Shown: positions 15,745 through 23,668 of the stretch, in pieces
How positions within the stretch are numbered: position 1 is the first letter of the stretch
How the letters are laid out: each line of letters begins with the position of its first letter
Source: JADJWR01 sp964509545
GTDB taxonomy: Bacteria > Pseudomonadota > Gammaproteobacteria > Burkholderiales > Burkholderiaceae_F
Direction of reading: 5' to 3'
Assembly (NCBI GenBank): GCA_964509545.1
Contig: CAZDXQ010000045.1
Span: forward strand, 1 to 32,412
DNA length: 32,412 nt
Translations under genes and position numbers: made by a program
The notes under the pieces: model-generated
Told to the model about the DNA's origin: nothing
What the model saw: the letters and a program-made list of their open reading frames with translations, nothing else
Database searches by the model: none

Positions 15745-17100
15745 TCAGCCGGCGAGCGCTTCCACGGGCAGCGGCAAGTCGCCGCGCAGCGAATGCGGCA
15801 GCGCCTGCGCGATCCGGACGTCGATCATCCGGCCGATCCACCGCTCGGCGCCGGCGCCCGCCGCGAAGTTGACGATGCGGTTGTTCTCGGTGCGGCCCAT
15901 CAGTTCGGCCTTGTCCTTCTTTGACCGGCCCTCGACAAGGATGCGCTGCGTCGATCCGACCATCGCCGCGCTGATCCGTGCGCTTGACTCGTTGACCAGC
16001 GCCTGCAGCCGCTGCAGCCGTGCCAGCTTGACCTCGTGCGGCGTGTCGTCGGCCAGGTCGGCCGCCGGCGTGCCGGGCCGACGGCTATAGACGAAGGAGA
16101 AGCTGGCATCGAAGCCGATCTCCTCGACGAGCCTCAGCGTGCGGCCGAAGTCCTCTTCCGTTTCGCCGGGGAAGCCGACGATGAAGTCCGACGAGATCGA
16201 GATCTGCGGCCGCACCGCGCGCAGCCGGCGGATGATCGACTTGTATTCGAGCACGGTGTAGCCGCGCTTCATCGCCGCCAGCACGCGGTCCGATCCGGAC
16301 TGCACCGGCAGGTGCACATGGCTGGCCAGCTTCGGCAGCCGCGCGTAGGCGTCGATCAGCCGCGCCGTGAATTCCTTCGGGTGCGAGGTCGTATAGCGGA
16401 TGCGTTCGATGCCTGGGATCTCGTGCACGTACTCGAGCAGCAGCGCAAGATCGGCGTTCTCGCCGTCGCTCATCCGGCCGCGATAGGCGTTGACGTTTTG
16501 CCCGAGCAGCGTCACTTCGCGCACGCCCTGCCCGGCGAGGTCGGCGACCTCGGTCAGCACGTCGTCGAACGGGCGCGACACTTCGTCGCCGCGCGTGTAC
16601 GGCACGACGCAGAAGCTGCAGTACTTGCTGCAGCCTTCCATGATCGAAACGAAGGCGGTCGCGCCCTCCACCCGCGGCGGCGGCAGGGCGTCGAACTTCT
16701 CGATTTCGGGAAACGAGACGTCGACCTGCGGCGCGCCGCTGGCGCGGCGGCGCTCGATGAGCTGAGGCAGCCGGTGCAGCGTCTGCGGTCCGAAGACGAC
16801 GTCGACAAACGGCGCGCGCTCGATGATCGCCGCGCCCTCCTGGCTGGCCACGCAGCCGCCGACGCCGATCACCAGATCCGGCCGGCGGCGCTTGAGCAGA
16901 CGCGCGCGGCCGAGGTCGGAAAAGACCTTCTCCTGTGCTTTCTCGCGCACCGAACAGGTGTTGAACAGCACCACGTCGGCCTGCTGCAGGTCGTCGGTCA
17001 GCGTCAGGCCGTGGGCGGCATTGAGCACGTCGGCCATCTTGGCCGAGTCGTACTCGTTCATCTGGCAGCCGAACGTGCGGATGTACAGCTTCCTGCCCAT
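15745..17100 (-). CDS. miaB: tRNA-2-methylthio-N6-dimethylallyladenosine synthase MiaB
   Basis: MiaB methylthiolates i6A37 of tRNAs that read UNN codons, using two [4Fe-4S] clusters and SAM. The 451-residue protein shows all three parts: an N-terminal MTTase domain with Cys12, Cys49 and Cys83 holding the auxiliary cluster; the radical-SAM motif C157-x3-C161-x2-C164 (GCSKYCSFCVVPYTRG); and a C-terminal TRAM domain ending in IGRMIDVRIAQALPHSLRG. The ATG at 17098-17100 lies 5 bp after the preceding small gene. Confidence 0.97.
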   Translation of the reverse strand: MGRKLYIRTFGCQMNEYDSAKMADVLNAAHGLTLTDDLQQADVVLFNTCSVREKAQEKVFSDLGRARLLKRRRPDLVIGVGGCVASQEGAAIIERAPFVDVVFGPQTLHRLPQLIERRRASGAPQVDVSFPEIEKFDALPPPRVEGATAFVSIMEGCSKYCSFCVVPYTRGDEVSRPFDDVLTEVADLAGQGVREVTLLGQNVNAYRGRMSDGENADLALLLEYVHEIPGIERIRYTTSHPKEFTARLIDAYARLPKLASHVHLPVQSGSDRVLAAMKRGYTVLEYKSIIRRLRAVRPQISISSDFIVGFPGETEEDFGRTLRLVEEIGFDASFSFVYSRRPGTPAADLADDTPHEVKLARLQRLQALVNESSARISAAMVGSTQRILVEGRSKKDKAELMGRTENNRIVNFAAGAGAERWIGRMIDVRIAQALPHSLRGDLPLPVEALAG

Positions 17101-17105
17101 CGCGC

Positions 17106-17420
17106 CTACCGCTTGCGGGCTTCCTCTGCGCTGAGCACCCAGACGGTGTGCACCTGCCCCTGTGCGTCGAGCCGGTAGCGCACGGGCGTGTCGGCGGCGA
17201 CCTGGTTCGGCGTCACCGTCAGGTTGTTCGGCATCAGGATGCGCGCGCCCGGCGCCAGCCGCATCGGCTTGCCGTTGATGTACACGCCCGGAAACTGGCC
17301 TGCGGTGAAGCTGCCGCGCGGCGCATCCGCCGGGATATTGCGCGGCACGACCTGCGCCGATACCGACGCGGCGAAGAGCAGGGCAACAGTGGCGCCGGTC
17401 AGCAGCGATGCGATGCGCAT
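17106..17420 (-). CDS. Small periplasmic protein of unknown function
   Basis: The 104-residue protein starts with a signal peptide (MRIASLLTGATVALLFAASVSAQ, cleavage likely after SAQ or nearby). The mature part reads like a short beta-rich domain (GVYINGKPMRLAPGARILMPNNLTVTPNQV...VRYRLDAQGQVHTVWVLSAEEARKR). Similar small proteins occur beside miaB or tRNA genes in betaproteobacteria, as I recall, with no known role. The ATG at 17418-17420 was preferred over a longer frame to 17483, which would overlap the tRNA. It lies between tRNA-Met and miaB on the same strand and is probably expressed with both. Confidence 0.85.
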   Translation of the reverse strand: MRIASLLTGATVALLFAASVSAQVVPRNIPADAPRGSFTAGQFPGVYINGKPMRLAPGARILMPNNLTVTPNQVAADTPVRYRLDAQGQVHTVWVLSAEEARKR

Positions 17421-17450
17421 GAAATGTCTCGACGCCGGGACAAAGGGAAA

Positions 17451-17527
17451 TGGTGGCGGATCAGGGACTCGAACCCCGGACACAAGGATTATGATTCCTC
17501 TGCTCTAACCAGCTGAGCTAATCCGCC
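17451..17527 (-). tRNA. tRNA-Met (CAU)
   Basis: The 77 nt including an encoded CCA (17451-17453) fold into a full cloverleaf. The acceptor stem is GGCGGAT/ATCCGCC, the D arm GCTCAGCTGGTTAGAGC, the anticodon loop ATCATAA with anticodon CAT, and the T arm has GTTCGAG in a CGGGG/CCCTG stem. The elongator-type sequence AGAGGAATCATAATCC fits tRNA-Met. tRNA-Ile2 also has a CAU anticodon before lysidine modification and cannot be wholly excluded. It is not the initiator, since the acceptor end is paired at position 1-72. Confidence 0.93.
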
Positions 17528-17538
17528 TGCCGAGACAA

Positions 17539-17556
17539 CTCCGCCGAGTGGCGGAG
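17539..17556 (-). other. Hairpin in the tRNA-Met leader
   Basis: CTCCGCC (17539-17545) and GGCGGAG (17550-17556) make a perfect 7-bp stem with a 4-nt loop between the tRNA promoter and the mature tRNA. On the - strand it is followed by TTGTCT, a weak T-rich stretch. It could end transcripts arriving from the sensor kinase gene or mark a processing site in the tRNA precursor. Only the structure is directly seen. Confidence 0.5.
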
Positions 17557-17563
17557 GGCGCGA

Positions 17564-17592
17564 ATTATCTCGGTTCACGAGGGCAGGGTCAA
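17564..17592 (-). promoter_or_regulatory. Sigma-70 promoter for tRNA-Met (and probably the miaB operon)
   Basis: Read on the - strand, TTGACC (17587-17592) and GATAAT (17564-17569) stand 17 bp apart, five of six matches each to the consensus hexamers. The predicted start is about 30 nt before the mature tRNA. No better promoter is visible between here and miaB, so the downstream small gene, miaB, ybeZ and ybeY may also depend on it. Confidence 0.7.
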
Positions 17593-17611
17593 ATCGCTTG
17601 CCCGGCGCATC

Positions 17612-19132
17612 CTACGACGACGCCGGCACACCGGCGTAGGGCGTGCGCGCAAAGCGCACGCGAAACAACACCCCTGGCGGTCTTGAGTCGGCGGCGCGCT
17701 GCGGCGTGTGAATGCTGACCTGCGCGTCGTGCTGCTCGACGATCTCGCGCACGATCGCCAGGCCCAGCCCGCTGCCCTCGACGCGCGTGCCGAGCACGCG
17801 GTAGAAGCGGTCGAACACGCGCCGACGCTCCGCCTCGCTGATGCCCGGCCCGGTGTCTTCGACCTCGAGCAGCACTTCGGCGGCCTCGCGCAGCACGCGC
17901 ACGGTCACGGCTCCGCCTGCAGGCGTGTAGCGCAACGCGTTGTCGATCAGGTTGCCAAGCATCTCGCGCAGCGTCAGCGGCATGCCGAAGACCTTGGTCT
18001 CGTCGCTGTTTACTTCAATGCCGAGGTCGATCTGCCGCTCGATCGCCTGCGGCACCCAGTCGCGCACCACCTCGCGCGTGAGCTGCGCCAGATCGACCAC
18101 CTCCATCGCCGGCGCCTCGGCGCCGCGATGCTCGGCGCGCGCCAGCGCCAGCAGCTGATTGATCAGTCGCGTGGCGCGCTCGGTCGCGGCCGCGATCAGC
18201 TGCAGGCTGCGCCGCAGTTCCTCCGGGTCCGTCTGCCTCAGGGCGAGCTCGGACTGCGTGCGCAGTCCGGCCAGCGGCGTCTTCATCTGGTGCGCGGCAT
18301 CGGCGATGAAGCGCTTCTGCAGCTGGATGCTGGCCGACAGCCGCGCCAGAAGGTCGTTGAAGGATTCGACCAGCGGCGCGATCTCCTCCGGCGCGCCGCG
18401 GGCGTCGATCGGCGAGCGATCCTCCGGACGCCGCCGGCGGATGCGCGCCTGCAGCGCGGTCAGCGGCGCCAGCCCGCGCGTCAGGGCCAGCCAAACCAGC
18501 AGCACGGCCAGCGGCAGCACGATGAACTGCGGCACGATCACGCCCTTGATGATCTCGTTGGCCAGCTGTGTGCGCGCCTCCAGCGTCTCGGCGACCTGCA
18601 GCAGCACCGCCTGCCCGTTGCCGACCGGCGCCCACTTGTAGGCCACGCGCACCTCGTTGCCGCTCATCTTGTCGAAGCGCAGCCGCGGCGCGCCCGGCGT
18701 GACGTCCTCGTCCGGAGGCAGCGGGATCTCGGCGTCGCCGGCCACCAGTTCGCCGCGCAGGCCGAGCACCATATACGAAGTCGTCGTCGCCGAATCGGGC
18801 CGCAGCACCTCGCTGACGTCGATCCCCAGGCGCAGCTGCACGGCGCCGTCGGCGAGTTCAACGTGATCGGCCAGCAGGCTCACCGTCTCGGCCAGCTTGC
18901 GGTCGAAGGGCGGATTGGCGATCTCCTGCGCGACGACGAAGGTCAGCGTCACGCTCATCGGCCACAGCACCAGCAGCGGCGCCAGCATCCAGTCGAGGAT
19001 CTCGCCGAACAGCGAACGCTGCTCGTCGGGCCGGCGCAGCGGATTGACGACCTTTGTCGATGCCCGCTGGACGGTCGCGGGTGCGGCAGGCGCGGCCAGG
19101 TTCGGTGGTCGCGACGAAGACTGGTCGGGCAT
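17612..19132 (-). CDS. Two-component sensor histidine kinase (TctE/QseC type)
   Basis: A 506-residue membrane kinase. The order is: a cytoplasmic tail, TM1 (about 48-68), a periplasmic domain of the 2CSK_N type (about 70-195: EIANPPFDRKLAETVSLLADHV, YMVLGLRGELVAGD), TM2 (about 198-218), a HAMP-like linker, HisKA with phospho-acceptor His281 (ADAAHQMKTPLAGL), and HATPase with the N box (LGNLIDNALRYTP), DTGPGIS and GSGLGLAIV. Kinases with this sensor domain often respond to small organic acids, but the signal here is unknown. The ATG is at 19130-19132. It lies 32 bp after its partner regulator. No transporter gene that could hint at the ligand is adjacent. Confidence 0.93.
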   Translation of the reverse strand: MPDQSSSRPPNLAAPAAPATVQRASTKVVNPLRRPDEQRSLFGEILDWMLAPLLVLWPMSVTLTFVVAQEIANPPFDRKLAETVSLLADHVELADGAVQLRLGIDVSEVLRPDSATTTSYMVLGLRGELVAGDAEIPLPPDEDVTPGAPRLRFDKMSGNEVRVAYKWAPVGNGQAVLLQVAETLEARTQLANEIIKGVIVPQFIVLPLAVLLVWLALTRGLAPLTALQARIRRRRPEDRSPIDARGAPEEIAPLVESFNDLLARLSASIQLQKRFIADAAHQMKTPLAGLRTQSELALRQTDPEELRRSLQLIAAATERATRLINQLLALARAEHRGAEAPAMEVVDLAQLTREVVRDWVPQAIERQIDLGIEVNSDETKVFGMPLTLREMLGNLIDNALRYTPAGGAVTVRVLREAAEVLLEVEDTGPGISEAERRRVFDRFYRVLGTRVEGSGLGLAIVREIVEQHDAQVSIHTPQRAADSRPPGVLFRVRFARTPYAGVPASS

Positions 19133-19164
19133 CGCGGGCGAAAGTATGCGCGCCGCCGGCGCGA

Positions 19165-19878
19165 TCAGCCGTGGCCGGCCGCCGGCCCGCCCGATGCGCC
19201 TTCGCCGGGTTCGGCAACGCGCTGCATGCTGTAGCCGAGTCCGCGCACGGTGACGATGCGGATGCCGCCGGGTTCGATCTTCTTGCGCAGCCGATGCACG
19301 TAGACCTCGATGGCGTTGGTGCTGACTTCCTCGCCCCACTCGCACAGGTGGTCGACCAGTTGCTCCTTGCTCACCAGGCGGCCGGGGCGGCTGATCAGGA
19401 TTTCGAGCAGGCCGAGTTCGCGCGCCGAAAGCTCCAGCGGCGCCTCGTTCAGCGTCGCCACCCTTCCGGCCGGATCGAGCGCCAGCGGGCCGTTGCGCAA
19501 CACCGCCTGCGCGCCCGCCAGCGAGCGGCGGGTCAGCGCACGCACGCGCGCCTCCAGTTCGGACAGCGCGAACGGCTTCGCCATGTAGTCGTCGGCACCG
19601 AGATCGAGGCCCTTGACGCGCTGCTCGACGCTGTCGGCGGCCGTCAGGATCAGCACCGGGACCTTCGAATTGCGCGCCCGCAACCGGCGCAGCACTTCCA
19701 GTCCGCCGAGGCCGGGCAACCCGAGGTCGAGGATCAGCACATCGAAATGCTGCGCCGCCAGGGCGCTGTCGGCCGCCTGGCCGTTGGCGACGACGTCCAC
19801 CGCATAGCCGTTGGCGCGCAACGAGCGCGACAGGCCGTCGGCGAGCACTTCGTCGTCCTCGGCGATCAGAATGCGCAC
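19165..19878 (-). CDS. OmpR/PhoB-family response regulator
   Basis: The 237-residue protein has a receiver domain with acidic pocket Glu7-Asp8-Asp9, phospho-acceptor Asp51 (LILDLGLPG), Thr79 and Lys101 (KPF). A winged-helix DNA-binding domain with the recognition region STNAIEVYVHRLRKKIEPGGIRIVTVRGLGYSM follows. The start is GTG at 19876-19878 with GGAG eight bases upstream; a longer in-frame extension to 19995 lacks homology to the family and runs through the promoter. It is the first gene of the pair and should be phosphorylated by the kinase downstream. Confidence 0.94.
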   Translation of the reverse strand: MRILIAEDDEVLADGLSRSLRANGYAVDVVANGQAADSALAAQHFDVLILDLGLPGLGGLEVLRRLRARNSKVPVLILTAADSVEQRVKGLDLGADDYMAKPFALSELEARVRALTRRSLAGAQAVLRNGPLALDPAGRVATLNEAPLELSARELGLLEILISRPGRLVSKEQLVDHLCEWGEEVSTNAIEVYVHRLRKKIEPGGIRIVTVRGLGYSMQRVAEPGEGASGGPAAGHG

Positions 19879-19966
19879 TTGATATGCTCCGCGCCGGCCG
19901 GGCGAGCGGCGAATCAGCGCGACTCGCCGGCCGCGAGTGTCTCCGCGTGGGTCGATCGTCGGTGCC

Positions 19967-19995
19967 AGTCTAGGCGGCGCTTTTGGGCGCGGCAA
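19967..19995 (-). promoter_or_regulatory. Sigma-70 promoter for the response regulator-kinase pair
   Basis: On the - strand TTGCCG (19990-19995) and TAGACT (19967-19972) are separated by 17 bp. It is oriented toward the regulator gene with a leader of about 80 nt and lies back to back with the recA promoter. The hexamers are moderate matches. Confidence 0.5.
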
Positions 19996-20026
19996 GGAAA
20001 AGGCCGCGGCAACGTGAATCTTCCGC

Positions 20027-20055
20027 TTGACGCTGATACTGGATGAAACTACAGT
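20027..20055 (+). promoter_or_regulatory. recA promoter
   Basis: TTGACG (20027-20032) and TACAGT (20050-20055) are 17 bp apart and point to recA. The -10 hexamer and most of the spacer lie within the LexA-like palindrome, so LexA bound there would block RNA polymerase, as expected for an SOS gene. Confidence 0.75.
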
Positions 20056-20079
20056 GATACTGTAATTTCATTCAGTATC
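20035..20079 (+). promoter_or_regulatory. 45-bp palindrome holding two LexA-like boxes upstream of recA
   Basis: Two boxes of the form CTGT-N8-ACAG with one mismatch each are visible: CTGGATGAAACTACAG (20039-20054) and CTGTAATTTCATTCAG (20060-20075). The second is close to the reverse complement of the first, and together they form a palindrome with 19 of 22 arm positions paired around 20057. The first box covers the recA -10. LexA repression of recA is established in proteobacteria; binding to both boxes is inference. Confidence 0.75.
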
Positions 20080-20131
20080 CGACCACGGCCTGCCGGCCCG
20101 GCCGGATTTCACGACGCAAGCGGAGGCGGCG

Positions 20132-21183
<1,052 letters not shown>

Positions 21184-21184
<1 letters not shown>

Positions 21185-21321
21185 TGGGCGAGATGGATGC
21201 GATTCCGATGGAGGCTAACCCGCGTCAGCGGGCTAAGCCGCGCAGCGGCGGCCGAAACCAGAACAAGATCCGCGAAAAGCTCGGCGTCGCCGGCCGGGTG
21301 GCGCCGGCCGGCAGCGAATAG
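21184..21321 (+). CDS. 45-codon ORF ending in a second, diverged RecA-like tail
   Basis: The ATG at 21184 overlaps the recA stop (GTGATG). The frame encodes 45 residues ending NKIREKLGVAGRVAPAGSE and a TAG at 21319-21321. This matches the end of RecA itself (NRVREKLGVSARTAPVAGSE) in sequence and stop position, but in another reading frame from recA and with many synonymous changes. The opening GEMDAIPMEAN also resembles PEMALEIEN that precedes the tail in RecA. Between the two matches is an extra PRQRAKPRSGGRNQ segment made by an 18/17-bp tandem repeat (21214-21248). It may be a decayed duplication of the recA 3' end, or a translated small protein. No function is assigned. Confidence 0.4.
21214..21248 (+). 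repeat. Tandem repeat GCTAAsCCGCGyCAGCGG, two units
   Basis: GCTAACCCGCGTCAGCGG (21214-21231) is followed directly by GCTAAGCCGCGCAGCGG (21232-21248). Each unit is itself a small hairpin (CCGC...GCGG). It interrupts the duplicated recA tail and looks like an inserted short repeat. Confidence 0.6.
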
Positions 21322-21340
21322 CGTTTCCCCCTGATTGCCG

Positions 21341-21820
21341 GTGGACGAAGACGCCACCGACCCGCCGCGGCGCCCGCGCAAGGAACGATCGCTCCTCGCG
21401 CGGGCGCTGGGCTTTCTGGCCCGGCGAGAGCACAGCCGCGCCGAACTGAGGCGCAGGCTGGCGCCGCACGCCGAGTCCGCCGACGCGCTCGACCGCCTGC
21501 TCGGTGAACTCGAGGCAAGAAAGCTGCTGTCCGACCGCCGCTTCACCGAGGCGATGACACGCAGCCGGGGCGAGCGCTTCGGCGCCGCCCGCGTGAAGCA
21601 GGAACTGCGCGCCCGCGGCGTCGCCGATGCGCTGGTGCGCGAGGCGGTCGGCGAGCTGTCGCGCACGGAACTGCAGCGTGCGCGCGACGTCTGGCGCCGG
21701 AAGTTCGGCACCCCGCCGCGCGACGCGGCGGAGCGGGCGCGGCAGATGCGCTTTCTCGCCCAGCGCGGCTTCAACGCCGAGGTCATCCGCCGCGTGGTCG
21801 GCAACAAGGACGACGACTAA
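21341..21820 (+). CDS. recX: Recombination regulator RecX
   Basis: RecX binds the RecA filament and limits its growth and activity. The 159-residue protein is made of three-helix repeats typical of the family, with LGFLARREHSRAELRRRL near residues 24-41, RFTEAMTRSRGERFGAARVKQELRARGV in the middle and FLAQRGFNAEVIRRVV at the end. The start is uncertain: GTG 21341 is chosen, and TTG 21335 is in frame two codons earlier; neither has a clear ribosome site. recX behind recA is the normal order, but here the tail-like ORF lies between them. Confidence 0.92.
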   Translation: MDEDATDPPRRPRKERSLLARALGFLARREHSRAELRRRLAPHAESADALDRLLGELEARKLLSDRRFTEAMTRSRGERFGAARVKQELRARGVADALVREAVGELSRTELQRARDVWRRKFGTPPRDAAERARQMRFLAQRGFNAEVIRRVVGNKDDD

Positions 21821-21891
21821 ATCGCGTGATGGCCAACGCGGCGGTCGGCCTGGCAAGCCGTTGCGTGGCGCCGATTACGGGCCTTAGTCGT

Positions 21892-22016
21892 GTCGTCCCC
21901 GCCCCCGACAATCGCATTCGGGGGCAGGCTGCGGCGGGGACCCACTGTCGTATGCCGAAAGTCGCTCGGTTCCCGCCGCAGGCTGCCGTCGACTCCGATC
22001 GGGGGCGGGAACGACG
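21892..22016. repeat. Inverted pair of dRS3-like hairpin elements
   Basis: The first element runs from about 21892 to 21945, with GTCCCCGC (21895) pairing GCGGGGAC (21934) and an inner CCCCGA/TCGGGG hairpin. The second runs from 21965 to 22016, with TTCCCGCC (21970) pairing GGCGGGAA (22004). The two are inverted copies of each other: both carry the GCAGGCTGC(C)/GGCAGCCTGC segment beside one arm. They fill the 268 bp between recX and the first hydrolase gene. Nothing else is seen in that gap. Confidence 0.65.
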
Positions 22017-22088
22017 GCTGCTCCTTTCGCTCCGCCGTGGTGGCGAGCGGCTTAAGCTCGGTGCCATTGCCCACTACGAGGACCCGCC

Positions 22089-23372
22089 ATGAACGACCTC
22101 TCGCGCCCCGCCCTCGACCGGCTGACGATCAACGGGCAGCGACTCTGGGAGTCCCTGATGACGCTGGCGAAGATTGGCGCGACCGCGAAGGGGGGCGTGT
22201 GCCGGCTGGCGCTGACCGACCTCGACCGGCAGGTGCGCGAACTCGTCGTGCGCTGGGCGCGAGAAGCCGGCTGCAGCATCCGCATCGACCGCATTGGCAA
22301 CATCTTCGCGCGGCGCGCGGGTATCGACCCGTCGCGGGCGGCGGTGGCCACCGGCAGCCACATCGACACGCAGCCGACGGGAGGCAAATTCGACGGCAAC
22401 TACGGCGTGCTGGCCGGGCTGGAGGTCGTGCGCACGCTCAACGATTTCGGGCTGCGAACCGAAGCGCCGATCGAGGTCTGCGTCTGGACCAACGAGGAAG
22501 GTTCGCGCTTCGTCCCCGTGATGATGGGCTCCGGCGTCTGGGCCGGCGCCTTTTCGATCGAACACGCGCTGTCGGCACGCGACCGCGACGGCATCAGCGT
22601 CGGCGATGCGCTGGCGTCTATCGGGTTTGCCGGCAGCGCCGCGCCCGCCGTGGCCGACGGCGCGCCGGTCTTTGCCGCCTACTTCGAGTCACACATCGAG
22701 CAGGGGCCGGTGCTCGAGGACGCTGACGTCACGCTCGGCGTGGTCACCGGCGCCCTCGGCCAGCGCTGGTACGACATCACGGTGACCGGAATGGAAGCGC
22801 ACGCCGGCCCGACGCCGATGCGGCTGCGCAGGGATGCCCTGTTCGCGGCCACGCACCTGATGCAGGAAGTGATCGCGATCGCGCTCTGCGAGCAGCCTCA
22901 TGGCCGCGGCACCGTGGGCTCGGTTGACGTGTTTCCAAACTCGCGCAACGTGATTCCCGGCCGTGTCCGCTTCACCGTCGACTTCCGCCATGCGACCGAC
23001 GAGGGCCTCGCCCGGATGGACGTCGCGCTGCGCGCCGCAGCGGACGGCTTGGTGCAGCGCTTTCCGGTGCAGGCCACGGTCGAGCAGGTGGTGTATTTCG
23101 AGCCGGTGGTCTTCGCGCCGTCGCTCGTGGAGGCCGTGCGCCGCGGCGCGCAGCGGCTCGGCCTGTCGCAGATGGATATCGCCAGTGGCGCCGGCCACGA
23201 CGCGGTCTACGTCGCCCGTCGCTCGCCGACGGCGATGATCTTCGTGCCGTGCAAGGACGGCATCTCGCACAACGAGATCGAGGACGCGCGTCCCGAACAT
23301 CTCACCGCCGGCGCCAATGTCCTGCTGCACGCGATGCTGGAGCAGGCGGGCGTCATTTCGCCCTCGGAATGA
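22089..23372 (+). CDS. M20-family Zn-dependent hydrolase (N-carbamoyl-amino acid hydrolase/beta-ureidopropionase-like)
   Basis: The 427-residue protein belongs to the M20 amidase/carbamoylase group (HyuC/AllC-type), which hydrolyses ureido groups in hydantoin, pyrimidine or allantoin breakdown. Metal-site motifs are GSHIDTQPTGGKFDG (His91, Asp102), NEEGSRF (Glu136-Glu137) and ESHIEQGP (His202). The lid domain carries ITVTGMEAHAGPTPM, followed by GRGTVGSVDVFPNSRNVIPG and a C-terminal GISHNEIE that gives the last histidine. The 427-residue length is normal. The ATG is at 22089; a clear ribosome site is lacking. The family assignment is firm but the exact substrate is not; the amidase and second M20 enzyme nearby suggest a ureide or carbamoyl-amino-acid pathway. 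Confidence 0.9.
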   Translation: MNDLSRPALDRLTINGQRLWESLMTLAKIGATAKGGVCRLALTDLDRQVRELVVRWAREAGCSIRIDRIGNIFARRAGIDPSRAAVATGSHIDTQPTGGKFDGNYGVLAGLEVVRTLNDFGLRTEAPIEVCVWTNEEGSRFVPVMMGSGVWAGAFSIEHALSARDRDGISVGDALASIGFAGSAAPAVADGAPVFAAYFESHIEQGPVLEDADVTLGVVTGALGQRWYDITVTGMEAHAGPTPMRLRRDALFAATHLMQEVIAIALCEQPHGRGTVGSVDVFPNSRNVIPGRVRFTVDFRHATDEGLARMDVALRAAADGLVQRFPVQATVEQVVYFEPVVFAPSLVEAVRRGAQRLGLSQMDIASGAGHDAVYVARRSPTAMIFVPCKDGISHNEIEDARPEHLTAGANVLLHAMLEQAGVISPSE

Positions 23373-23450
23373 CTCGCAAAGGCATTGGTCCTCCTGATTG
23401 GCGATGAACCTCAGCCGCAATAGGCACCGGCGCGAGATTGCGGCACGGTC

Positions 23451-23545
23451 CGTCGTCCCGGCGCAGGCCGGGACCCAATCCGGAGGTCGCCAAACCGGGC
23501 CGGGCTTGGGGCCTGCCGGGGCGCTTTGCCGGGGCGACGCATGCT
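23451..23545. repeat. dRS3-like hairpin pair in the gap between hydrolase and amidase
   Basis: GTCCCGGCGCAGGCCGGGAC (23455-23474) is a perfect 8-4-8 hairpin. A degenerate inverted copy follows at about 23507-23545 (ttggggcctgccggggcg...gccggggcgacg). Together they occupy most of the structured part of the 296-bp gap between two convergent genes, so they could shape the ends of both transcripts. The rest of the gap shows no gene. Confidence 0.6.
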
Positions 23546-23668
23546 GCGTTGCTGAACGTTCTCTCTGATCGGGGCGCCCGTTGAAAACGCCGTAACGGCA
23601 ACGCCGGAAGTGATGCGGGGCGCGCACCCGTCACGGCCGGCCGATGCGGCCGCTCTGGCCGCTCCCAT

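Noticed and set aside
17451..17527. tRNA-Ile2 (CAU, lysidine-modified)
   Set aside because: The anticodon is the same, but the body is closer to the elongator tRNA-Met I know from betaproteobacteria. The doubt is noted in the feature.
21892..22016. CRISPR array
   Set aside because: Only two inverted, unequal units are present, with no regular spacers or cas genes anywhere in the window.
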